Of a stretch of DNA of 64,000 bases, positions 1-8,172 are shown in pieces. The notes beneath the pieces are model-generated. The model made no database searches and was not told the DNA's origin. It worked only from the letters and a program-made list of their open reading frames with translations. Origin of the DNA: JABIBT01 sp964471565 (lineage in GTDB: Archaea > Nanobdellota > Nanobdellia > SCGC-AAA011-G17 > PNOQ01); assembly GCA_964471565.1 (NCBI GenBank), contig CAYYFK010000001.1, positions 54,100 to 118,099 of the forward strand, given 5' to 3'. The translations under genes were made by a program, and so were the position numbers. How positions within the stretch are numbered: position 1 is the first letter of the stretch; each line of letters starts with the position of its first letter.

Positions 1-80
1 GTAATGAAAAAACAGGAACATTTCTAAAATTAAAAATAACTGACAACAAAAATAACATATATTTAGCAAAGAAAGCATAA
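1..80 (+). CDS. C-terminal end of an unidentified protein (partial)
   Basis: A reading frame open from the window edge ends at TAA 78-80. Only about 25 residues are visible, ending in LAKKA. They are too few and too generic to assign a function. The stop lies 10 bases before the TATA box of the next gene, so it probably closes an upstream transcription unit. Confidence 0.5.
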   Translation, partial: NEKTGTFLKLKITDNKNNIYLAKKA

Positions 81-90
81 AATCAATAAC

Positions 91-100
91 TTTTTAAATA
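91..100 (+). promoter_or_regulatory. TATA box of the histone-fold gene
   Basis: TTTTTAAATA lies about 27 bases before a likely transcript start near 118. A GGAGGTG Shine-Dalgarno at 129-135 sits 8 bases before the ATG at 144, so this gene has a short leader. Confidence 0.55.
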
Positions 101-143
101 GTTCAAATTAACTAAATATTAAAGCATTGGAGGTGCAAAACAA

Positions 144-305
144 ATGTTAGTAGTAAAATCTAAAATAAAAGAACATTCTGGTGATCTAAATGTTGCTGGT
201 GACTTCGCAAATGCACTAGACAAAGAAGTTGAAGCAATGGTCCAAAAAGCTTGTGGACGAGCAAAAGCAAACGGAAGAAAAACATTACAAGCTAGAGACC
301 TTTAA
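144..305 (+). CDS. Minimal histone-fold DNA-binding protein (DUF1931-like)
   Basis: The 53-residue product begins MLVVKSKIKE and ends with KANGRKTLQARDL. The ending matches the last helix and loop of archaeal histone folds, where a GRKTV..DL signature closes the DNA-binding loop. It is shorter than canonical archaeal histones (about 66-70 aa) and matches the short DUF1931-type proteins from memory. It probably compacts or marks DNA as a dimer, but the N-terminal half differs from HMf, so target and function are inferred. The start is fixed by GGAGGTG 8 bases upstream. A T-rich tract follows directly. Confidence 0.7.
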   Translation: MLVVKSKIKEHSGDLNVAGDFANALDKEVEAMVQKACGRAKANGRKTLQARDL

Positions 306-326
306 TTTCTTTTTCTTTTTTTTATT
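306..326 (+). terminator. Oligo-T terminator after the histone-fold gene
   Basis: A nearly pure T tract (TTTCTTTTTC followed by more T) comes directly after the stop codon. Archaeal RNA polymerase terminates on such U-tracts. It is followed by the promoter of the next gene. Confidence 0.5.
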
Positions 327-335
327 TTAAAATAG

Positions 336-348
336 TTAAATATATATA
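336..348 (+). promoter_or_regulatory. TATA box of the Cys-rich peptide/hjc unit
   Basis: TTAAATATATATA is correctly placed for a transcript start near 364. GGAGG at 373-377 provides the ribosome binding site for the ATG at 384. Confidence 0.5.
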
Positions 349-383
349 GTTAGACTCCTCATTATTAAAAAAGGAGGCAAAAA

Positions 384-593
384 ATGAAAACTAAAACTCT
401 AATTATCATATTAATAGTAATTGCAGTACTCTTAGCAATCTTTTACGGAATTAAAGAAAATGTGCAAAATTCCCCTCCACGGTTTAAAGATGCTGCTGGT
501 TCGTGCAGTGGCGGATGTGAAGGAGATAGTGACTGTAATCAACAGTCAGGATGTGCTTGCGTAGGTGGAGAATGTAAAAAGGTCTGGGCATAG
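384..593 (+). CDS. Small membrane-anchored cysteine-rich protein
   Basis: The 69-residue protein has one N-terminal transmembrane segment (residues 5-23, LIIILIVIAVLLAIFYGI). A short outward-facing tail follows with six cysteines between residues 41 and 65 (CSGGC, DCNQQSGCAC, GGEC). The spacing suggests a tiny disulfide-knotted domain outside the cell. I do not recognise a family. It has its own TATA box and a strong GGAGG site, so it may be well expressed. The resolvase gene starts 10 bases after its stop, so the two are probably co-transcribed without a clear functional link. Confidence 0.65.
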   Translation: MKTKTLIIILIVIAVLLAIFYGIKENVQNSPPRFKDAAGSCSGGCEGDSDCNQQSGCACVGGECKKVWA

Positions 594-603
594 CTTCTAG
601 AAA

Positions 604-1011
604 ATGAGTAAAAGAAAAGGTACTTTGTATGAAAGAGAATTATTTCATATGTTTTGGAATAGTAGTTGGGCTGCAGTAAGATCTGCAGGATCTGGATCAA
701 CCCCATTACCTGCTCCAGATATATTGGCAGGAAATAAAGAAAAATTATTAGCTATAGAATGTAAGGCAATAAAAACCAAATCAAAACATTTCAAAAAAGA
801 AGAAATAGATCAACTAAAAATTTTCTCAGAAACAATAAATGCATCACCAACAATAGCAATGAGATTCGATAATAAAGGCTGGTTTTTCCTAGATGTAAAC
901 AATTTAAAAGAAAATAAAAATGGAAACTACACAATAACCTTTAATCTTTGTCAAAAAGAAGGAATTGAGTTTGCCGAACTAATCGGTGATTACAAACAAG
1001 ATAAACTATAA
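604..1011 (+). CDS. hjc: Holliday junction resolvase Hjc
   Basis: This 135-residue protein matches archaeal Hjc, which cleaves four-way DNA junctions as a dimer during recombination and fork repair. The PD-(D/E)XK fold shows E10 in GTLYERELF, the RSAGSGS segment (26-32), D39 in PAPDIL, and the E52-C-K54 pair in AIECKAIK. Length is typical of the family (about 120-140 aa). Window neighbours in the same pathway are RadA, RPA and Hef, all further downstream. It follows the small Cys-rich gene by 10 bases. Confidence 0.92.
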   Translation: MSKRKGTLYERELFHMFWNSSWAAVRSAGSGSTPLPAPDILAGNKEKLLAIECKAIKTKSKHFKKEEIDQLKIFSETINASPTIAMRFDNKGWFFLDVNNLKENKNGNYTITFNLCQKEGIEFAELIGDYKQDKL

Positions 1012-1043
1012 GTTTAAAAATCCGAATCAGCTCCCCAAAGAAA

Positions 1044-2441
1044 GTGAGGTTGATTTTATTATTAACAATTTTATTAATAATTCCAAATTCTTTAGCATCT
1101 ATACAAATAACTGAAATTATGTATAACCCAGAAGGAAGCGATAATAATCACGAATACATCGAATTAATAACAAATATGAATCTAACTGGATTTATAATTC
1201 AAGATTCTTCTTCAGAAGATGTCCTAGAGTTATTAAAATACATCCCATCAAATTATTCTTTAATTGTAGAAGAAGGATTCAATCATACTGACATAAATGC
1301 AACAATTTATTCTGTTGGGGCAACAATAGGAAACAGCTTAAACAATGATGGAGACACAATAATAATAAAAAATCAAACTACTGTTTTTGATGCGATTCAC
1401 TATTACTCTTCTTGGGGCGGAGAAAACAACGGAAATTCACTATGTATTCTTGATTACCAATGGAAAGAATGTCCAAAAACTCCTGGATATGAAAATATTG
1501 CATCTCTAAAAAATTATTCAATAGAAATAAATGAATTTTTACCAAATCCACAAGGGTATGATAACGCAGATAATCCAGAGGGAGAATGGATAGAAATAAT
1601 AAATTTTGGAGAAAAAGTTGAATTAACTGGTTGTTATTTTCAAGACAATGCAAACCATAAGACGTACATAACAGACACAACCACGATTAATACAACAATA
1701 AATAAATATCTAGTAGTGTACATTGATGGGCTATTATTAAACAATGAAGGAGTAGAAAAAATAAAATTATTCGACCCATACAATAATCTAATAGACCAAG
1801 TTTCCTATGGCTCTTCAACAGAGGGGCTCTCTTGGTCAAAAATAAACGAAAATTGGATTCAAACAGTCCCTTCACCAAACCAAGAAAATCCAGAAAACAA
1901 AACATATTTAGAATCAAGTATAAAAATAGAAAAAGTTTATCTAGGAACAGACTATAAGGCAAAGTTTGGAGATAATCTTAGGGTAAAATTAGAAATATAT
2001 AAAGGAAACACAACAAAAAATTCTATATCTATGTGGATAGAAAAAAACAACGAACCAGTCAGTAAAAGAACAAGATTCAGCATAGAGAAAAAATACGAAG
2101 ATACTCCAATAACTATACCAATTCAAATATTTCCAAATTGCAACGAGAAACTTGAAGATGGCCGGTACCACATAAAAGTAGAAGGTTTAGATAGAACAGA
2201 TAGTCAAGAAATAAAAATAGAAGGAATAACAAAAAACCTATGTGAAGAAGTAAAATGTTCATCAGAGAAGATTTTCAAAGAATCATGTTCCGAAAATAAT
2301 ATAAACCCTTCATCTTCCACAGTAAATGAAATTATTTATGAATCAACAAACAAAAAAACAGACAGAATTGCAGTATATCTCCTCTGTTTAACGTTGGTTT
2401 TTATAATAATACAATTAACTACAGAAAAATGGAAAAAATAA
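1044..2441 (+). CDS. Surface protein with two lamin-tail (LTD) domains
   Basis: A signal peptide (residues 1-18, ending NSLAS) leads into a lamin-tail domain starting IQITEIMYNPEG, followed by the EYIEL strand. A second copy follows near residues 155-250 (IEINEFLPNPQG, EWIEIINFG). A Cys-containing Ig-like region comes next. A C-terminal transmembrane helix (RIAVYLLCLTLVFIIIQ) ends in a basic tail, so the protein is anchored with its domains outside. LTDs occur in secreted archaeal and bacterial proteins and may bind polysaccharide or other proteins. The start is GTG at 1044, with TTTAAAAA about 29 bases upstream, suggesting a leaderless transcript. Confidence 0.75.
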   Translation: MRLILLLTILLIIPNSLASIQITEIMYNPEGSDNNHEYIELITNMNLTGFIIQDSSSEDVLELLKYIPSNYSLIVEEGFNHTDINATIYSVGATIGNSLNNDGDTIIIKNQTTVFDAIHYYSSWGGENNGNSLCILDYQWKECPKTPGYENIASLKNYSIEINEFLPNPQGYDNADNPEGEWIEIINFGEKVELTGCYFQDNANHKTYITDTTTINTTINKYLVVYIDGLLLNNEGVEKIKLFDPYNNLIDQVSYGSSTEGLSWSKINENWIQTVPSPNQENPENKTYLESSIKIEKVYLGTDYKAKFGDNLRVKLEIYKGNTTKNSISMWIEKNNEPVSKRTRFSIEKKYEDTPITIPIQIFPNCNEKLEDGRYHIKVEGLDRTDSQEIKIEGITKNLCEEVKCSSEKIFKESCSENNINPSSSTVNEIIYESTNKKTDRIAVYLLCLTLVFIIIQLTTEKWKK

Positions 2442-2884
2442 AAATAAATACAATTATTGAAATTGCAGGCGCACCAGTAGAACATGTAAAAGGAACCATA
2501 GATAAAATGATGGACATCCTTAAAAAAAATGAAAAAATAGAGATAATCAAACAAGAGATAGCTTCTCCAAAGAAAAATGAAGTAGCTCATCCAAATGACC
2601 CAAAACAAAAAGTAGAGGTATTTTCATCGTTCGCAGAATTAGAGTTAGACTTTCCAAACTTTGATGAATTATTACAATTTTGTTTTGTATTTATGCCCTC
2701 ATCAATAGAAATTGTAGAGCCACAAGAAATAAAAATAAAGCAAAAAGATTTGGAAAATCCATTAAATGATCTATTAGCTAAATTACATAATCAAGCAAGA
2801 GTTATAATGGAGTATGATGCTTTAAGAAAACAAATAATGGCAATGCAACAACAAAAAGCTAATTCTTCTCAAAAGGAAGATTAG
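2429..2884 (+). CDS. Conserved hypothetical protein, acidic and soluble
   Basis: This 151-residue protein has no signal or membrane segment. It opens with INTIIEIAGAPVEHV, followed by a helix and a FAELELDFPNFDELLQF segment, then FMPSSIEIVEP and a C-terminal coiled-coil-like stretch (95-145). The alternating strand-helix layout resembles a small ACT-like or ferredoxin-like fold. Similar proteins occur in Woesearchaeota-type genomes as far as I recall, without assigned function. It overlaps the LTD gene by 13 bases (translational coupling) and its 3' end overlaps the convergent gene by 26 bases. Confidence 0.6.
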   Translation: MEKIKINTIIEIAGAPVEHVKGTIDKMMDILKKNEKIEIIKQEIASPKKNEVAHPNDPKQKVEVFSSFAELELDFPNFDELLQFCFVFMPSSIEIVEPQEIKIKQKDLENPLNDLLAKLHNQARVIMEYDALRKQIMAMQQQKANSSQKED

Positions 2885-4094
2885 TATTTCTTTTTGATTT
2901 TTTATATTTTATTAAAATTAAAACTGCGAGAACTATAACAAAGGCCAATATTCCAAAAAGAAGAGACTTATTACTACTGGGCGCATCTGGTTCTTTCTCT
3001 TCCCTAGAATTATTAATTTGGGGAGTAGTATCATTTATAGGTTGTTCTCCAGCCGACAAAATATTAATCATAATATCAATGCTATCATAAACCTCATCAT
3101 TATATTTAACTTCAAGATTTCCTTCATAAACTCCACTTTCTCCTTTTTTGTCTTCATTGACATAAAAATGATTTACAATTTCCTTTCCTGCCACAATAGT
3201 TTCAACATTAGCAAACTCTAAGTCAATTATATCAGCAAGATTTCCAGTCAACTCAAAATTCACATCATTCAAATCCTGATTAAAATCATTAAATACCTTA
3301 ACAAACCCAGAATCACTTTCGCCAAGCATTAAATCCGCATCAAACCCCCTTTGAATAAATACAAGTCCCCCAACAGCTTGAGTTTCATTGGTAATATTGA
3401 TAGGTTCAGAAACATTTTCTTCTTCAGAAATAACAATTCCCTCTATAAATATAGGAATGGAGTAAGATAAATTTTCATGGCCCATATAAATAAAAGATTC
3501 TGACTTGTTTGCAAAAGAAGAAGAGACATAAAACTTAACAACCCTAGACGAACCAGAATTTAAAGAAAAGTAATCATAATTAGTAAAAATAAAATTGTCC
3601 AAAAAAGAGATATTTACAAAGGCAGTTTCTTCAGACGGATTATTCAATTCTATTTCAAACCAATTGCTATTTTCTAAATTAACATTAACCAACGCAGGAC
3701 TAATAGTAAAAACAGGTCCTTCTAAACTAGTTATATCCAAATTAAAAAACTGATCCTCTTCTACTAAAACATTATTATCCACATAAAGAACATTTTCTAT
3801 AACGAAATCATAGTTCCCACTATCTAAATCAACAGGCAAATCAAAATAAAAATAAGTATAATTTTCAAAGTCCACTAAGACTGGATAAATATCAAAAGTT
3901 GATCCATTAAAGCCCATATAGAAATCATTTGATCTAATTACATCATCAAAGGATTCATCAAAAAATATTTTTCCTTGAACCGTCTCTCCAGAAAAATATG
4001 AGCTTTTTTCAAATTCTAAAGTTAGGGGGGCAGCAAAAGAAAAATTGCAAAAAATAATTGCAAAAAAAACTAAAACTAATATTCGAAGATTCAT
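2859..4094 (-). CDS. Membrane-anchored exported Ig-like protein
   Basis: The protein has a signal peptide (about 1-21, LVFFAIIFCNFSFAA) and an all-beta ectodomain with many N-x-S/T sequons. A Ser/Asn-rich linker follows, then a C-terminal transmembrane helix (LLFGILAFVIVLAVLILI) and a basic cytoplasmic tail. The segment SYFSGETVQGKIFF resembles the first strand of bacterial alpha-2-macroglobulin/MG-type or Ig domains. No catalytic motif is seen. It starts 2 bases after the stop of the 581-residue gene on the same strand, so they form an operon, and the pair may act together at the surface. Confidence 0.6.
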   Translation of the reverse strand: MNLRILVLVFFAIIFCNFSFAAPLTLEFEKSSYFSGETVQGKIFFDESFDDVIRSNDFYMGFNGSTFDIYPVLVDFENYTYFYFDLPVDLDSGNYDFVIENVLYVDNNVLVEEDQFFNLDITSLEGPVFTISPALVNVNLENSNWFEIELNNPSEETAFVNISFLDNFIFTNYDYFSLNSGSSRVVKFYVSSSFANKSESFIYMGHENLSYSIPIFIEGIVISEEENVSEPINITNETQAVGGLVFIQRGFDADLMLGESDSGFVKVFNDFNQDLNDVNFELTGNLADIIDLEFANVETIVAGKEIVNHFYVNEDKKGESGVYEGNLEVKYNDEVYDSIDIMINILSAGEQPINDTTPQINNSREEKEPDAPSSNKSLLFGILAFVIVLAVLILIKYKKSKRNTNLPFEKN

Positions 4095-4095
4095 T

Positions 4096-5841
4096 TTATT
4101 TTTTCAAAACGTCTCTTGCCTTCTTCAAAGATTCCTCCAATTCTTTTTCTAGTTTTGAGTCTCTCCTAGCAAGATTTGGATTCGTAGCTGGTCTTTTAAT
4201 TGGAACCCTCTGTCTAGTTGTCTTGAAAGGGAAAGGGCTAGCCTTTGGAGGTTGTTTTCCTCCTCTTTTTTTGCCAGAAGTTTTATCTTTGAAATATCTC
4301 ATATAAACATAATAAAATATAGCAACTCCCAATAAAACAGCTAAAACAGCAACCAACCATTTCAACCAAGAACTTTTTTTCTCACACTTATTAGACGCCT
4401 TATTACATCTCTCTCCATCTCCACAATCATCATCATCCACACATTCTTCATCATCATAATCATCGTCATCTCCATCATCATCACCATCATCCTCTCCACA
4501 ATAATCTAAACAATCCATACGACAACTAGAGCAACTTTCTCCACCAAGTCTATCACAAAATCCATCACCACAAGGATCCTCATCTGGGTCTTGAGGATTG
4601 CCTGTTTCATTAGTTTCACTTTCTAAAACACATTCACATGAATCTATACATATTTCTCCAAGCGTTACATTACAATGGGTATCAACTTCACAATCTTCTT
4701 CATCATCCATGTATCCATCGCCACAGTAATTTCCATCATCTACTCCGCCATCATAAGGAATATAATCTTTTCCATAAAGAACATAAAGTATAAATGCAGT
4801 ATCTCTTATATTGCCATTCCAACTACCATCATCCATTTGTTGAGTGGCCAACCACTCAGAAGCATCCCTTATATTTGCACTATTTGAACTAGCTTTTTGT
4901 TTCAGTGCCAAGATTGCCAAAGCAGTATATTCTTCTTCACCAGCTCCTTCTTCATCAACGCCCCAACTTCCATCTGGCCACTGAGCTCCCTTTAACCAAG
5001 TAGAATACTGACCAGTATCTGAAGAATCTAATAACATATACAAAAAGGCATTTCTAGCAATATTTGATGGGCATTTAAATCTCAAATAAGGATTTACGTA
5101 TGTTTCTTCTCCAAGCTTGTCTAAAACCCAAGCAGCATAACCACTATACTCACAACTACAACTTCCTTGATTAGTCAAAAAACATCCATTTTCCAAATTC
5201 ATATTTTTTCCTTGATCAAATAAATAATATTCATCACTAGTCTGCCAAATCAAAGAAGGAGAATAAGTTCCTCCTAATTCACAAGAAACATCTATATCTT
5301 CATTAATTCCCACTAAACTTATACAACTCTCAAAATCTATCCAATTTGAATCTCCGCAACTAGAACTAATTTGTCCTTCAACTACACTAAATGTATGTGT
5401 AGTACCAGTTTGATCATGATTTAAAGTACATTCTCCTTCATGGGCCGTATCAACTTGTATATACCAATTTCCTCCAGTAAAAGCCAACACATATTGTGTT
5501 TTTAGCCATTCTACTTCCTCTGTCATATCCTCTCCAACGTTATTTAATGCCAAAGTAGCCAAAGAGGTGTCCTTAATTGTATCCCAATATCCTCCACTAT
5601 ATTCCAATTCTCTCAACTTATCAATTCCTTCTGTAATATTATAATCTCCACTTCCCAAGGCCAAAACAGACAATGCTACTTCATCAACATTCTCATTCCA
5701 CGAACTAGAATTCATTTGTTCATATAACCACTCATAGGCTTGAGTTTTATTAATTTCAGAACTAGTAGCAGCATTAGCAGAGCTAGCTAAAAGAATAACA
5801 AAAAATACCAATAAGAATACACTATTCCCTCTTTTCTTCAT
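4096..5841 (-). CDS. Exported prenyltransferase/squalene-cyclase-type repeat protein with acidic Cys-rich stalk
   Basis: A KRG-type signal peptide (MKKRGNSVFLLVFF, cleavage near SANA) precedes an alpha/alpha-toroid of the QW-repeat class. Two clear repeats are WPDGSWG and MDDGSWNG, and ALSVLALGSGDY and SLATLALNN helices flank them. Then come Cys-rich CGDG modules (near 370-445), an Asp-rich stretch (about 450-475), a transmembrane helix near 497-517 and a basic cytoplasmic tail. Enzymatic cyclases carry a DXDD acid motif. I do not see one in the repeat region, so the domain is more likely a binding scaffold. The leaderless start is set by the shared TATA element at 5861-5874. Confidence 0.7.
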   Translation of the reverse strand: MKKRGNSVFLLVFFVILLASSANAATSSEINKTQAYEWLYEQMNSSSWNENVDEVALSVLALGSGDYNITEGIDKLRELEYSGGYWDTIKDTSLATLALNNVGEDMTEEVEWLKTQYVLAFTGGNWYIQVDTAHEGECTLNHDQTGTTHTFSVVEGQISSSCGDSNWIDFESCISLVGINEDIDVSCELGGTYSPSLIWQTSDEYYLFDQGKNMNLENGCFLTNQGSCSCEYSGYAAWVLDKLGEETYVNPYLRFKCPSNIARNAFLYMLLDSSDTGQYSTWLKGAQWPDGSWGVDEEGAGEEEYTALAILALKQKASSNSANIRDASEWLATQQMDDGSWNGNIRDTAFILYVLYGKDYIPYDGGVDDGNYCGDGYMDDEEDCEVDTHCNVTLGEICIDSCECVLESETNETGNPQDPDEDPCGDGFCDRLGGESCSSCRMDCLDYCGEDDGDDDGDDDDYDDEECVDDDDCGDGERCNKASNKCEKKSSWLKWLVAVLAVLLGVAIFYYVYMRYFKDKTSGKKRGGKQPPKASPFPFKTTRQRVPIKRPATNPNLARRDSKLEKELEESLKKARDVLKK

Positions 5842-5860
5842 ATAGAAGAAATAAGGGTAA

Positions 5861-5874
5861 ATTATTTAAAAAAG
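5861..5874. promoter_or_regulatory. Shared symmetric TATA element for two divergent leaderless genes
   Basis: ATTATTTAAAAAAG reads as a TATA box in both directions. It lies about 25 bases from ATG 5841 (minus) and about 25 bases from ATG 5892 (plus). The two ATGs are 51 bases apart, exactly as at the endA/rnz promoter at 25423-25436. Confidence 0.5.
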
Positions 5875-5891
5875 TTTCTATGAAGATAATT

Positions 5892-6488
5892 ATGCAAATA
5901 TCAAATATAAAAGAGATAGAATACCTAGCAAAAGGAAAAAGAGGCATTATTTACACTGGAATGTTAAATGGAGAGAAAGTTTCGATAAAGAAAAAACACC
6001 CAGACTCCGAAGCAATTGGTAGAATAAAAAACGAAGCAAAGTTCCTCAAAATATTAAATAAATATGATGTAGGTCCAAAATTAGTAAAAACTGGGAAAGA
6101 TTTTATAGTTTATATTTATGTAGAAGGAGATTTTCTACCAGAATTTCTTGAAAAAGAAAAAAGCAAAGAGAAAAAGAGAAAAGTTTTAGTTTCTATTTTA
6201 AAAAAAGCGAGAACATTAGATAAATTAAAAATAAATAAATTAGAATTTACACGACCATTAAAACATATTTTAATTAAATATCCTAAAGTTACTATTCTAG
6301 ATTTTGAAAGATGTTATTATACAGAACATCCAAAAAATGTTACCCAATTTTCCCAATACCTAATTAAAAATAATTTAATGGAAAATGACATTAAAGTTTT
6401 TCAAAATTATAAAGAAAATCAAACAGAAAAAAACTTTAAAGAAATTTTAAAATTAATAAAAAAGAAAAAGAAATTAAAGGTAGAATGA
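5892..6488 (+). CDS. Serine/threonine protein kinase-like protein (COG2112 type)
   Basis: The N-lobe is recognisable: a glycine-loop variant AKGKRGIIY, a lysine strand VSIKKK and an acidic helix position in RIKNEAKFLKIL. The C-lobe shows TILDFERC in place of DFG, followed by HPKNVTQF, the signature of the archaeal COG2112 predicted kinase group. The usual HRD/HGD catalytic loop is not seen. KINKLEFTRPLKHIL occupies its place. Activity is therefore uncertain. I prefer ATG 5892 (198 aa) because it lies 25 bases from the shared TATA box. ATG 5880 would add four residues. The 3' end overlaps the convergent lipoprotein gene by 15 bases. Confidence 0.72.
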   Translation: MQISNIKEIEYLAKGKRGIIYTGMLNGEKVSIKKKHPDSEAIGRIKNEAKFLKILNKYDVGPKLVKTGKDFIVYIYVEGDFLPEFLEKEKSKEKKRKVLVSILKKARTLDKLKINKLEFTRPLKHILIKYPKVTILDFERCYYTEHPKNVTQFSQYLIKNNLMENDIKVFQNYKENQTEKNFKEILKLIKKKKKLKVE

Positions 6489-7274
6489 AAAAGCAAACTC
6501 CTCATTCTCAAGGTACAAATCTGGTTCATGGATAACCATGTAATTTCCCACTTGGATTTCTTCTTCACATTTCCCATAGTAGCCTCCTTCTCCGCACTCA
6601 CCACTTCCTTCTATATTCCAGATGTATAACTCATCAGCCTCGGATGTGTCCGGATGGTATCCAAAGTAGTTAAATGCACTAACATCACATTTACCAGTTG
6701 ACATCCATCTCAAAAGAACCAAATGGTCACCAGTCAAATCTTCTCCACCAATATTAATTTGTCCTTCAAAAGGATTATACCATACCTGAGCCGATTCTCC
6801 ATTTCCTGTGGCAGGAATTATTTTGAAATTCATGCCAAAATATTCTTGGAATACTCCATCAGAGTCTTCATAATAGATTGGTCCCCACAGTCCCCTTACA
6901 CTAGTTGGAACAACAATAACAACCCTTCCAGTCTCAAAAGATCCAACTTTGAACCCTTTATCCTGACTTTCCCATCCGATTGCAGTAAATTCTAGAACAT
7001 CTTTTTCTATACTACTACCACTACCATCATAGATGTCATAATGTTCCTTTATTTCAATACGATAAGGATATTCGGTAACACATGAACCACAATCCTCCTC
7101 ACAAACCTGACAGGTTTCATCAAAATCACAATTACCATCACCACAATAAGGGCCACCGCCTCCGCCGCCTCCGCCGCCCATATACCGAATATTACTCTTT
7201 TCTGGCAGCTCAGCACAACTAGAAACAAATAAAGCTCCAACTAAAAACAATGCTATAAAAATAAATTTTTTCAT
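6474..7274 (-). CDS. Lipoprotein with poly-glycine linker and CGDG cysteine module
   Basis: A lipoprotein signal peptide ends in a lipobox-like VSSC (Cys20), so the mature protein is probably lipid-anchored outside the membrane. A run of nine glycines (residues 33-41) is followed by the module CGDGNCDFDETCQVC and EEDCGSC. The same spacing recurs in the 581-residue protein upstream. The remaining region is beta-rich with a second Cys pair near the end (CGEGGYYGKC). The function is unknown. The start has a GAGGTGAT ribosome site 5 bases before the ATG and a TATA box near 7316-7327. Confidence 0.65.
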   Translation of the reverse strand: MKKFIFIALFLVGALFVSSCAELPEKSNIRYMGGGGGGGGGPYCGDGNCDFDETCQVCEEDCGSCVTEYPYRIEIKEHYDIYDGSGSSIEKDVLEFTAIGWESQDKGFKVGSFETGRVVIVVPTSVRGLWGPIYYEDSDGVFQEYFGMNFKIIPATGNGESAQVWYNPFEGQINIGGEDLTGDHLVLLRWMSTGKCDVSAFNYFGYHPDTSEADELYIWNIEGSGECGEGGYYGKCEEEIQVGNYMVIHEPDLYLENEEFAFSFYL

Positions 7275-7328
7275 TATATCACCTCAATTATTATTAATTA
7301 AAAAAAGAAACTTACATATATATATATG

Positions 7329-8141
7329 TTACGATTTAAGCTTATAACACTCTTCCTTCATAGTGCACCTTGCACATTTATTTCGATTCTTAACAAAGGA
7401 TGGCAACTTGCCATCTAAACACTTATCTATACTATCCAAAATAGTAGAAACATAATCGCCAATGAATTCATTATTCTGAACCAATCTTCTCTCTTCAGAT
7501 TCCAAATAATTAACAAACCCATGTTTTACTTTCTTACCAAAATTTCCTTCCGCAAGAATCATATAGCTCTCAACCTGAAGTCTATCTCCTGGCCAAACTC
7601 CTTCAGTTGGACCCTTACTCGTTTTCAACTCAATTGGAACAATATGTTCTGGATAAATTTCAATTCTATCTACAGTTCCTTTCAACATATTATTTTCAAG
7701 TCTTACCCAACTAAGATATTTAGGAAATAATTCCTTCCATAGTTCTTCAGAATAAATTTTTCTTCTAATCATAAAATTGAAAATATTATTGGCTCTAAAA
7801 TTTACTTCCTTAAGAATAATTGGCCAAACTTCATGAAAAAAATCGGCCACTCCACATCCAATTTTTAACAAGCTTTCTCCTCCCTCTTCGATAATTTCGT
7901 TAGCAATTTCATAATATTTTCTTCTAAACACCATTTGGATTTCGTCTAATTTTTTAAAACTCTTTATTGATTTAACGATTTCTTCATCAACAGAATTAAT
8001 TTTGTCAAATATTCTATATTTCAAATCAGATTTAATTGGCATTTTATCTTCAAAAACACCAATTTTTCTAGTTTGTTCTAAGTAAAGCTTTCTTTTACAA
8101 TACAAGTAAGTAGAGATCCAACTAATTGGCATAGGTCTCAT
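7329..8141 (-). CDS. Solo Cas4-like PD-(D/E)XK nuclease with Fe-S cysteines
   Basis: The architecture matches Cas4/RecB-family exonucleases. An N-terminal ISWISTYLYCKRKLYLEQ carries the first cluster Cys (C15). A nuclease core has GTVDRIEI (Asp) and PIELKTSKG (Glu-x-Lys), then a Gln-containing helix (DRLQVESYMI). The C-terminal cysteines are C256, C259 and C265 in CARCTMKEEC. These four Cys would hold a 4Fe-4S cluster. No cas1, cas2 or CRISPR repeats occur in the window, so this belongs with the known stand-alone Cas4-like proteins, probably acting in DNA end processing. A TATA box at about 8163-8172 supports the leaderless ATG at 8141. Confidence 0.8.
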   Translation of the reverse strand: MRPMPISWISTYLYCKRKLYLEQTRKIGVFEDKMPIKSDLKYRIFDKINSVDEEIVKSIKSFKKLDEIQMVFRRKYYEIANEIIEEGGESLLKIGCGVADFFHEVWPIILKEVNFRANNIFNFMIRRKIYSEELWKELFPKYLSWVRLENNMLKGTVDRIEIYPEHIVPIELKTSKGPTEGVWPGDRLQVESYMILAEGNFGKKVKHGFVNYLESEERRLVQNNEFIGDYVSTILDSIDKCLDGKLPSFVKNRNKCARCTMKEECYKLKS

Positions 8142-8172
8142 ATTAATAGGGAAGTTATCAAAAACTTATAAA

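Noticed and set aside
4430..4500. Short ATC/ATCATC repeats suggesting a microsatellite or array
   Set aside because: They encode the Asp-rich stalk of the exported toroid protein in frame.
7140..7180. GC-rich repeat (CCGCCTCCG type) as possible regulatory element
   Set aside because: It codes for the poly-glycine linker of the lipoprotein and needs no other explanation.
7329..8141. Possible CRISPR-cas locus suggested by the Cas4-like gene
   Set aside because: No regularly spaced direct repeats and no cas1, cas2 or effector gene were found on either strand.
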